A DNA stretch of 8,762 bases from contig DRGF01000004.1 in the NCBI GenBank assembly GCA_011050175.1, positions 1 to 8,762 on the forward strand, in the 5' to 3' direction. Within the stretch, counting starts at the first letter, position 1, and each line of letters begins with the position of its first letter. This document shows, piece by piece, positions 1 through 4,250 of the stretch. The stretch is from Thermococcus sp. Lineage in GTDB: Archaea; Methanobacteriota_B; Thermococci; Thermococcales; Thermococcaceae. The notes below the pieces were generated by a model. The model had not been told where the DNA came from. It made no database searches and saw only the letters and a program-made list of their open reading frames with translations. The position numbers and the translations under genes were made by a program.

Positions 1-576
1 GGTTCGCTCCCGTTGTCTTCGGGGGAAACGGAGATTTTGATGGATAGAAACCGATTCATCGGTTTCTCTTTTCTTGGGACTGTGCTGGGGATGGTGGCGT
101 CCTTTGTGCCGGCTTTTACTGCCTCTCAGGCTGCCATCATTGGCTCGTTCTTTTCGAGGGACGAGCGCTCATTTCTGACGGTGGTGTTCTCCGTGAACAC
201 CTCCAATTTTCTCTTCTCTTTTCTGAATTTCCTCTCGACCGGAAGGCAGAGGAACGGCATCGTGGCCCTTATGAGTCCTCTGCCTGAAAGTGCACTTCTG
301 TTCTATCTCCTGGCCGCGATCTTTGTCTCGGTCGCTGTCCTCCTTTACGGAGAATCTCTGGCGGTCCTTCTCCTTGGACTGTTCGGGAGAGTCCCTTACC
401 GTTTCCTAAATGGTGCCGTTGTTTTCTTCCTAGTTCTTCTATCGTACACCTTCGATGGTCTCCTGGGTCTTTTGGTTCTCGTGGGCGCGGCAATAACAGG
501 CCTTCTCGCGGTTTTGGCCGGTGTCAGAAGGACGAACTGCATGGGGGTCTTGATGCTCCCCATAATGATAGGATAA
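1..576 (+). CDS. TctA/DUF112-like membrane permease, C-terminal part (5' end outside window)
   Basis: The frame is open from base 1 and ends with TAA at 574-576, so about 191 residues of a longer protein are visible. A TTG at 13 could be read as a start, but the frame runs through it and the family is much longer (about 400 residues or more), so I treat it as 5' truncated. The protein is very hydrophobic, with around five membrane segments and a short basic tail followed by a last hydrophobic stretch. The stretch with VASFVPAFTASQAAIIGSFF followed by a VNTSNFLFSF motif resembles the repeated glycine/asparagine-containing signature of the TctA (COG1784/DUF112) large subunit of tripartite tricarboxylate-type transporters. 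In archaea these often occur without obvious TctB/TctC partners, and substrates are unknown. The next gene is convergent, 15 bases away. Family assignment is from pattern recognition only; a different polytopic permease is possible. Confidence 0.7.
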   Translation, partial: GSLPLSSGETEILMDRNRFIGFSFLGTVLGMVASFVPAFTASQAAIIGSFFSRDERSFLTVVFSVNTSNFLFSFLNFLSTGRQRNGIVALMSPLPESALLFYLLAAIFVSVAVLLYGESLAVLLLGLFGRVPYRFLNGAVVFFLVLLSYTFDGLLGLLVLVGAAITGLLAVLAGVRRTNCMGVLMLPIMIG

Positions 577-591
577 GAAGGAGAAAGCGGT

Positions 592-900
592 TCAGACGGA
601 TTTTTCCTTTAGAACCTTCTGGAACTCGGAGTAATCAGTTACGATTTTCTTGCCGTCGAGGGTGGTGAAGTAGACCTTTTTGACCTTCACCGTTTTCACA
701 TCGGTGTATTTCATCTCGGGCGGATCGTAAGAACCGGGTTCGACGACCTCGTCCTCGATAACGTACGTTTCGAGGTCCGGCTGCCCGATGTATTTCCAGA
801 CCTCGTAGAAGACCTCGGGCTCGAGGTGGATTTCGCCGTCAATCTCTATCCAGTCCGCCCCGGTTTCTTCAAGAAACTCTTTCACTACCTCGAAGTTCAT
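592..900 (-). CDS. Small acidic conserved-type protein, unknown function (102 aa)
   Basis: The ATG (complement of 898-900) is preceded by GGTGAT at 904-909 on the - strand, a near-perfect archaeal ribosome binding site, which fixes the start. The 102-residue product is soluble-looking and rich in Glu/Asp. It has an N-terminal helix-forming segment, a middle acidic and proline-containing stretch (about residues 40-65), and a beta-rich end with alternating Val/Lys (KTVKVKKVYF) before a final helix. There is no signal peptide, membrane segment, cysteine or metal motif. It is transcribed divergently from the RNA methyltransferase and probably shares its promoter region. I do not recognise the family with confidence. 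The codon use matches the neighbours, so it is likely a resident gene of Thermococcales rather than an acquired one. Real gene: confident. Function: unknown. Confidence 0.85.
   Translation of the reverse strand: MNFEVVKEFLEETGADWIEIDGEIHLEPEVFYEVWKYIGQPDLETYVIEDEVVEPGSYDPPEMKYTDVKTVKVKKVYFTTLDGKKIVTDYSEFQKVLKEKSV
599..611 (+). terminator. T-rich stop signal after the permease gene
   Basis: A run reading ATTTTTCCTTT begins about 25 bases after the permease stop. Thermococcales transcription ends at oligo-T tracts without needing a hairpin, so this could end the + transcript. It sits inside the 3' end of the convergent small gene. Weak evidence, by composition only. Confidence 0.3.
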
Positions 901-925
901 AGAATCACCGAAATATTATATGACG

Positions 926-945
926 CTAAGGGTTATATACCTATC
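926..945. promoter_or_regulatory. Shared, nearly palindromic TATA element between divergent genes
   Basis: The 70-base gap 901-970 contains GGTTATATACC at 931-941, which reads almost the same on the other strand (GGTATATAACC). Its centre (936) is 35 bases before the ATG at 971 and 36 bases before the ATG at 900. Archaeal transcription starts about 25 bases after the TATA box, giving a short leader of about 10 bases for each gene, just enough for the ribosome binding sites seen (GGTGAG at 963-968, GGTGAT at 904-909 complement). A second AT-rich patch (ATATTATAT, 912-920) is too close to either start to be the main box. Confidence 0.6.
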
Positions 946-970
946 GCCGAAGTTCCACCGGTGGTGAGAG

Positions 971-2161
971 ATGGCGAAGGTTATAGTTGACGCTCAGGCT
1001 GCGAGAGCGATAGGCAAAGGTGCTATGATAGTTTTCAAGAAGGGAGTCGTGAGAACCGAGGGCGAGTTCTCTCCGGGCGATATTGTGGAGGTCTACACGC
1101 GCGGCGGTAAGTTCCTTGGCAGGGGTTTCGTCAACCCGAACTCCAACATCATGGTCAGGCTCATAACCCAGGACGAGCACACGGAGGTTAACAAGGAGCT
1201 CTTCAGGGAGAGGATCAAAAAAGCAAACGATTATCGCAAGAAGGTTCTCGGCTACGACAAGGCCTACAGGATGGTCTACGGCGAGGCTGACTATCTTCCG
1301 GGCCTCATAGTTGACCGCTTCAACGAGATCGCCTCGGTTCAGATTTCGAGCGTCGGAATGGAGAGGTTTAAGCTCGACGTTGCCGAGGCCATAATGGAAG
1401 CCGAGCCCGAGATTGAGACCGTTTTCGAGAAGAACACTGGAAGGAGCAGGCGCAGGGAGGGACTGCCCGAAATAGAGCGCGTCCTGCTCGGTAAGGAGAA
1501 GTACCGCACGGTAATCGAGGAGGGCAGGGCAAAGTTCATCGTGGACATGCGCGGCCAGAAGACCGGCTTCTTCCTTGACCAGAGGGAAAACCGCATCGCG
1601 TTGGAGAAGTATGTCAAGCCGGGGATGAGGGTTCTCGACGTTTTCACGTACACCGGCGGATTCGCGATACACGCCGCGGTTGCGGGCGCTGATGAGGTCG
1701 TCGCTGTGGACAAGTCCCCCTGGGCAATCAACATGGTCAGGGAGAACGCCAAGCTCAACGGCGTGGACGACAGGATGAAGTACGTGGTGGGGAGCGCGTT
1801 CCAGGTCATGGAGAATATGATAAAGAAGGGCGAGAAGTTCGACATAGTGATTCTTGACCCGCCCGCCTTCGTCCAGCACGAGAAGGACCTGAAGCGCGGG
1901 CTGAGGGCGTATTTCAACGTCAACTACGCCGGCCTGCAGCTGGTGAAAGAGGGTGGCATACTCGTCACGGCATCCTGCTCTCAGCACGTCGATATGCAGA
2001 CCTTCAAGGACATGGTCATCGCGGCGGCGGCAAAGGCGGGCAAGTTCCTCAGGCTCCTCGAGCCCTACAGGACACAGGCCCCGGACCACCCGATACTGAT
2101 GGCCTCAAAGGACACTGAGTACCTCAAGGCCCTGTTCCTCTACGTGGAGGACATGAAGTAA
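971..2161 (+). CDS. RlmI-like class I SAM-dependent rRNA (cytosine-C5) methyltransferase with N-terminal PUA domain
   Basis: The 396-residue product has the full length and order of the COG1092/RlmI family. Residues 1 to about 75 form a PUA RNA-binding domain (GDIVEVYTRGGKFLGRGFVN). A linking alpha/beta domain follows, then a Rossmann methyltransferase domain from about residue 195. Motif I (VLDVFTYTGGF, 221-231) binds SAM, the acidic VAVDKSP follows it, DPPAF (296-300) is motif IV, and TASCSQH carries Cys336 at the position of the catalytic cysteine of m5C enzymes. E. coli RlmI makes m5C1962 in 23S rRNA; a Pyrococcus horikoshii relative with this architecture has a solved structure, but the archaeal target is not something I can state. 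The start ATG has GGTGAG just upstream (963-968) and a TATA box about 35 bases away. It is divergent from the small acidic gene and followed by the CG-free island. Nothing looks broken. Confidence 0.9.
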   Translation: MAKVIVDAQAARAIGKGAMIVFKKGVVRTEGEFSPGDIVEVYTRGGKFLGRGFVNPNSNIMVRLITQDEHTEVNKELFRERIKKANDYRKKVLGYDKAYRMVYGEADYLPGLIVDRFNEIASVQISSVGMERFKLDVAEAIMEAEPEIETVFEKNTGRSRRREGLPEIERVLLGKEKYRTVIEEGRAKFIVDMRGQKTGFFLDQRENRIALEKYVKPGMRVLDVFTYTGGFAIHAAVAGADEVVAVDKSPWAINMVRENAKLNGVDDRMKYVVGSAFQVMENMIKKGEKFDIVILDPPAFVQHEKDLKRGLRAYFNVNYAGLQLVKEGGILVTASCSQHVDMQTFKDMVIAAAAKAGKFLRLLEPYRTQAPDHPILMASKDTEYLKALFLYVEDMK

Positions 2162-2173
2162 AAATCATATGAG

Positions 2174-2192
2174 GGCGAAATTTTTATCAATT
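2174..2192 (+). promoter_or_regulatory. Putative BRE/TATA promoter of the transglutaminase-like gene
   Basis: GCGAAATTTTTATC at 2175-2188 has the form of an archaeal purine-rich BRE followed by an AT-rich TATA box. It lies about 35 bases before ATG 2221, the usual Thermococcales distance. No clear GGTGA-type ribosome binding site precedes that ATG (only AGGT directly adjacent), so the transcript would have a short or poor leader. This promoter still contains CG dinucleotides and lies outside the CG-free stretch. Confidence 0.45.
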
Positions 2193-2220
2193 TATTCTTC
2201 GTAATACATGCTTGATAGGT

Positions 2221-2835
2221 ATGCTGGGAAGGTACATCCTTAGGCTCTTCGTGATCTTTTTCGTTATCTTCCTGATAGTGGGTAATCTTACTGCTCCAGC
2301 AAAGCTGACCAGGGATGATGTTCAGGTTGATGGGGTTATGGGGGCTTTTTACAAGGTTGGGAAGTTTTTTGTGGTGCCTTTTGAGACTTTGAAGTACAGG
2401 CTTGGTTGGAGGGATGATGCTGGGGAGTTTGAGTTTGATGATTCCAGCCTTGATTCCAACCTTGAGCCTGTTCAGACCACTCAATCTGGAGTGCCCCCAG
2501 GGTATGTGGAGAAGTACTTTAAATTCCAGGGTGAGAGGTACAAGTTTTACAAGCCTTTGAACCCCAAGAAGTCTCCAGTGAGGGAGGAGTTCAACTTCAG
2601 CAGACCTTATGATGGGATGCTTCTTTGGAGGGATTTCACTGCTGGTGACCTTGTTAAGGACTTGTACAGTGAGCCTGTGAATGAGGCACTCAAGCTCTCC
2701 CTTGATGCTCTCTATGGAAAGTATGACAAAGAGGACAGGGAAATATTCATCAAGTATGCAAAACTCCATAAAATGTATGGGGGAACCTTGGTAATATTGA
2801 CAAGGCTAACCCAGTTGGGGCTTTTGGTAAGTTGA
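2221..2835 (+). CDS. Reading frame 1 of the split gene: membrane anchor and N-terminal domain
   Basis: If read as a stand-alone gene, ATG 2221 (TTG 2212 is possible but has no better leader) gives 204 residues. The first 21 or so residues are a basic-then-hydrophobic signal anchor (ILRLFVIFFVIFLIVG). The rest is soluble, rich in aromatic and charged residues, with no recognised domain. The last 16 residues after the G run (TLVILTRLTQLGLLVS) do not look like the rest, which supports a frameshift. Codon pairs crossing C|G occur only in the anchor (2250-2263) and never afterwards. Alternative view: first gene of an overlapping operon (TTGA overlap with the next frame). Confidence 0.45.
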   Translation: MLGRYILRLFVIFFVIFLIVGNLTAPAKLTRDDVQVDGVMGAFYKVGKFFVVPFETLKYRLGWRDDAGEFEFDDSSLDSNLEPVQTTQSGVPPGYVEKYFKFQGERYKFYKPLNPKKSPVREEFNFSRPYDGMLLWRDFTAGDLVKDLYSEPVNEALKLSLDALYGKYDKEDREIFIKYAKLHKMYGGTLVILTRLTQLGLLVS

Positions 2836-3629
2836 AAAGCATTAAAGACCTTGGCCTCCCATACACTCCAGAAGTTATGAGGAATTACCTGATTTCAAAC
2901 ACCATTATCTTTCAGACTTTTGGTTGGGATGTTGACCCAACACTCCCCTCCAAAGTCATCAAGGGTGAGCAGGGTGCAGATTGTGATGGGTTAGTCCTGT
3001 TCAGGTATGCTTTCCTGTACAGGTTGAATGAGCTCATGGGGGTTAAAGCAGAGTATTATGAAGTTAGTTTTCATGGAGTGTTCCCCAATGGTGAAGTGAA
3101 CCCAGTTGGTCATGCTGAACTGTTTGTTTACTACCCAGAGACTGGTAAGTGGGAGGTTTACAGTAGCATGGCCATAACAGAGTACTATTACAAGTACACC
3201 AGCAGGAGCATAGACATTGAAACCTACAAAAGGTATTATCACACTCATGAGGCATCTGTAAAGTACATTTACCCAGATAAGGATGTAGAATACTACCTCA
3301 CTCATAGTGCAAAGGTGTATGCCAAGGATAATGGTAGGATTAAGCCCCCAGAAGTGTATGTGTCTGTTGGTAAGCTTCAATTCAACAGTTTTGAGGAGGC
3401 ATTGTACTGGTACTTGTACAGTAACATAATGCACAGTGGTGCTGACTTGTACACTTTCATTACTGGCAGGAGAGGGGGTTCAACTCCAGAGGAGGACTTG
3501 AAAAAGTTTGAGAATTACAGGGTCATGATATTCCTTTACAAGCTCCCCACCCCAGAAGACCCCAAAGTGTACAAGGTGATGAACTGGTATGGGAGGGATG
3601 TTACACTAAGCAGGCTCAAAAAGACTTGA
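2832..3629 (+). CDS. Reading frame 2 of the split gene: transglutaminase-like core
   Basis: Taken alone this frame has only a TTG start inside a TTGA overlap, without its own ribosome binding site; the same frame is open and protein-like upstream back to about 2772, so the TTG is probably not a real start. The 265 residues hold Cys51 in GADCDGLVLF and His94 in GHAELFVYY, followed by GKWEVY, the layout of a transglutaminase-like cysteine hydrolase or transferase domain. A tyrosine-rich region follows (about residues 98-150). Substrate cannot be told. Loss of the expected Asp may mean an altered triad or a non-catalytic fold. Together with the anchor in the previous frame it would face outside the cell. 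Confidence 0.5.
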   Translation: MKSIKDLGLPYTPEVMRNYLISNTIIFQTFGWDVDPTLPSKVIKGEQGADCDGLVLFRYAFLYRLNELMGVKAEYYEVSFHGVFPNGEVNPVGHAELFVYYPETGKWEVYSSMAITEYYYKYTSRSIDIETYKRYYHTHEASVKYIYPDKDVEYYLTHSAKVYAKDNGRIKPPEVYVSVGKLQFNSFEEALYWYLYSNIMHSGADLYTFITGRRGGSTPEEDLKKFENYRVMIFLYKLPTPEDPKVYKVMNWYGRDVTLSRLKKT

Positions 3630-3868
3630 TTAAGAAGGGCCAGTACAGGGAGATAAAATTCATTATTGATAAGGGAGAACCCCCAGAATTCCTCAAGAAG
3701 CCAAAACCCTGGCTCAATGAAAAAACAGCACCCCCAAGCATCAGGGAGAAAATACAAAACTATGAATCCAGTAAGAGCACAGAACAAAAAGAAGAAGGAG
3801 AAAGCATCATAGGCCTCCTAATCAAAGGCTTCAAGAACCTCCTTAAGGGGACTAGATTAGGGGGCTGA
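3626..3868 (+). CDS. Reading frame 3 of the split gene: charged C-terminal tail
   Basis: Eighty residues from a TTG in a second TTGA overlap, again without a ribosome binding site. The frame is open upstream to before 3605 (TKQAQKDLIKKGQ), which fits a continuation of the previous frame after a one-base loss. The product is Lys/Glu/Pro-rich, probably unstructured in the middle (EKTAPPSIREKIQNYESSKSTEQ is split here only for description), and ends in an amphipathic hydrophobic/basic helix (IIGLLIKGFKNLLKG) that could touch a membrane. No domain recognised. Confidence 0.4.
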   Translation: MIKKGQYREIKFIIDKGEPPEFLKKPKPWLNEKTAPPSIREKIQNYESSKSTEQKEEGESIIGLLIKGFKNLLKGTRLGG

Positions 3869-4051
3869 ACTCCACCCCCTAACCATTCTCACAATGGTCA
3901 TGTTATTCCTCAAATTGTAACTAACCACTATTACTGAGTACAGGGCTGGGAAGGAGTAAGTGACTATTTTGGTCAGCAGGTCTGGGCTGGTGGGTGTTAA
4001 GCCCAGGGGGATTATTGCCAAGCTCAGGCTTAGTGTCAGGAGAATGTTTGC
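3857..4051 (-). pseudogene. C-terminal remnant of a multi-pass membrane protein, 5' end lost
   Basis: On the - strand a frame is open from the TAA at 3857-3859 back to a TAA at 4088-4090, with no usable start codon upstream of the membrane segments. Its sequence is clearly protein-like from 4048 downward: two hydrophobic helices (ILLTLSLSLAIIPLGLT and VTYSFPALYSVIVVSYNL) are joined by a polar loop TPTSPDLLTK, and a basic cytoplasmic-type end follows (RNNMTIVRMVRGW). Beyond 4051 the frame turns into Arg/Gly-rich text typical of non-coding host DNA, and this is exactly where CG dinucleotides return. I infer that the gene once continued and was cut at the island edge. It converges on the transglutaminase-like gene, overlapping its stop by 12 bases, which is normal for intact compact neighbours. 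Family not recognised. Confidence 0.55.
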
Positions 4052-4113
4052 CGCGGTGTTTTGGACGCCCCGCCGCGGGACACGTTTTTATATGTCCGTT
4101 CTCAACATTCTCC
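4039..4113. repeat. 10-bp inverted repeat at the right edge of the island
   Basis: GGAGAATGTT (4039-4048) is exactly repeated inverted as AACATTCTCC (4104-4113). The left arm is the last stretch of the CG-free island, and the right arm ends where transcription of the downstream RNA is expected to begin. Between them lie two CCGCGG palindromes (4051-4056, 4073-4078). It may mark a junction left by insertion or deletion, or be chance; no matching copy was found at the left edge. Confidence 0.5.
4080..4093 (+). promoter_or_regulatory. TATA box ahead of the candidate guide RNA
   Basis: ACACGTTTTTATATG (4080-4094 region) contains a strong TATA-type stretch, TTTTTATATG, centred near 4088. The expected start about 25-26 bases further lies near 4114, precisely where the terminal stem of the candidate C/D RNA begins. 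No plausible protein start follows, so the promoter is best explained by an RNA gene. Confidence 0.6.
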
Positions 4114-4182
4114 GGACGATGACGAGAATGCACCTCCACTGAACCCGGCAGCAGAATGATGAGAAAAAGGGTCCGAGTCCCA
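4112..4182 (+). ncRNA. Candidate C/D box guide RNA (2'-O-methylation guide, D' guide to 16S rRNA)
   Basis: Elements in order: stem GGAC (4114-4117), C box ATGACGA (4119-4125), guide 4126-4138, D' box CTGA (4139-4142), loop, perfect C' box ATGATGA (4156-4162), guide 4163-4172, D box CCGA (4173-4176), stem GTCC (4177-4180). The C and D boxes each differ from consensus by U to C at the two positions that form the U-U pair of the kink-turn, so the pair changes together to C-C; the G-A pairs, the closing G-C and the three-base bulge are all kept. The D' guide ATGCACCTCC is complementary to GGAGGTGCAT, which I recall as a conserved archaeal 16S rRNA stretch near E. coli position 1050; the fifth base rule points to the fourth G of it. 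The D'-C' loop (13 bases) is longer than usual, and the first guide base is a mismatch. A TATA box sits at the right distance. Its partners would be L7Ae, Nop5 and fibrillarin. Confidence 0.6.
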
Positions 4183-4186
4183 GTCC

Positions 4187-4238
4187 GGTCGCTCCACCGA
4201 CCGAAACCCTTTTCTATTTGGTCGTTTAAACGACCAAA
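4187..4238. promoter_or_regulatory. Two GGTCG-N6-CGACC operator-like sites at the ATPase promoter
   Basis: GGTCG-CTCCAC-CGACC (4187-4202) and GGTCG-TTTAAA-CGACC (4220-4235) share the same half-sites and spacing and are offset by 33 bases, close to three helical turns. The second is part of a perfect 22-base palindrome (4217-4238; half-site TTTGGTCGTTT). One site lies upstream and one downstream of the probable TATA region CTATTT, and a third GGTCG begins at 4253, again 33 bases on, inside the gene. This is what a cooperatively binding dimeric repressor site looks like; the regulator is unknown, and the ATPase itself carries a winged-helix-like segment. Confidence 0.6.
4203..4219 (+). terminator. 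T-rich stop signal after the guide RNA, overlapping the ATPase promoter
   Basis: CCCTTTTCTATTT (4207-4219) follows the GGTCG-N6-CGACC repeat and could end the RNA transcript. The same AT-rich bases lie about 35 bases before ATG 4251 and probably serve as the TATA region of the ATPase gene. AAAAGGGT (4165-4172) and ACCCTTTT (4206-4213) are also inverted copies and could form an outer stem. Confidence 0.4.
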
Positions 4239-4250
4239 ATGGGTGAGTGT

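Larger units (their letters stand above)
2221..3868 (+). pseudogene. Transglutaminase-like, membrane-anchored surface protein gene split by two frameshifts (about 549 aa if repaired)
   Basis: Three + frames follow each other and read as one protein if one base is restored near 2779-2784 (a run of five G) and one near 3603-3605. After the first site, the next frame continues with GNLGNIDKANPVGAFGKL directly into the second reading frame; after the second site it continues KQAQKDLIKKGQYREIKF. In each case the old frame instead ends in a short, unlikely tail. The repaired protein has one N-terminal membrane anchor (residues about 5-21, basic side first), a long hydrophilic presumably extracellular part, and a cysteine-histidine core: GADCDGL (Cys255) and GHAELFVYYPETGKWEVY (His298). 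That spacing and the trailing Trp match transglutaminase-like/papain-fold proteins, but the third triad residue, normally Asp, falls on YSS. No slippery heptamer is visible at either site, so decay or sequencing error is likelier than programmed shifting. All of it beyond 2263 lacks CG. Its stop overlaps the convergent membrane-gene remnant by 12 bases. Confidence 0.65.
2264..4051. other. CG-free island (no CpG dinucleotide in 1,788 bases)
   Basis: Reading line by line, the last CG on the left is at 2262-2263 and the first on the right at 4052-4053. Nothing lies between, although G+C is only moderately lower than in the flanks; for comparison, bases 1021-1080 alone carry five. The island contains + coding, - coding and codon-boundary C|G positions, all without exception, while TG and CA are frequent. 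It begins inside the signal anchor of the + gene and ends inside the - membrane gene. Origin unknown: CpG methylation with decay, avoidance of a CpG-recognising defence, or a donor with extreme CpG suppression would all fit. Confidence 0.9.

Noticed and set aside
941..2089. Long open frame of 382 codons on the - strand opposite the RlmI-like gene
   Set aside because: It mirrors a real, motif-rich + gene; its translation is Leu/Arg/His/Val-rich with no domain, as usual for antisense frames in GC-rich archaeal genes, and it has no own promoter.
2140..2769. 209-codon frame on the - strand opposite the first part of the split gene
   Set aside because: The translation is low in coherent motifs, whereas the + frame has a membrane anchor, promoter and continuity into the transglutaminase-like core. 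Absence of CG removes few stop codons, so long shadows are expected here.
2776..2790. Programmed -1 ribosomal frameshift at the G run
   Set aside because: The sequence does not fit the X-XXY-YYZ rule in the reading frame, and no stem or pseudoknot is evident downstream; a single-base loss is simpler. Kept open only as an alternative.
2223..3954. Direct repeat GCTGGGAAGG at 2223-2232 and 3945-3954 as possible attachment sites of the island
   Set aside because: Both copies are inside coding sequence, neither lies at an island edge, and a 10-base match within 1.7 kb of G-rich sequence is not compelling.
4050..4080. The paired CCGCGG sites as a transposon end or IS remnant
   Set aside because: No transposase, no target duplication and no second copy at the left edge of the island.
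3960..4142. 60-codon + frame from GTG ending in MTRMHLH
   Set aside because: It is highly basic and opposite the convincing membrane-protein remnant; its last codons fall in the candidate guide RNA. No ribosome binding site.
4112..4215. tRNA or riboswitch in the gap before the ATPase
   Set aside because: No cloverleaf or T-loop sequence; the elements fit a C/D box RNA followed by operator-like palindromes better.
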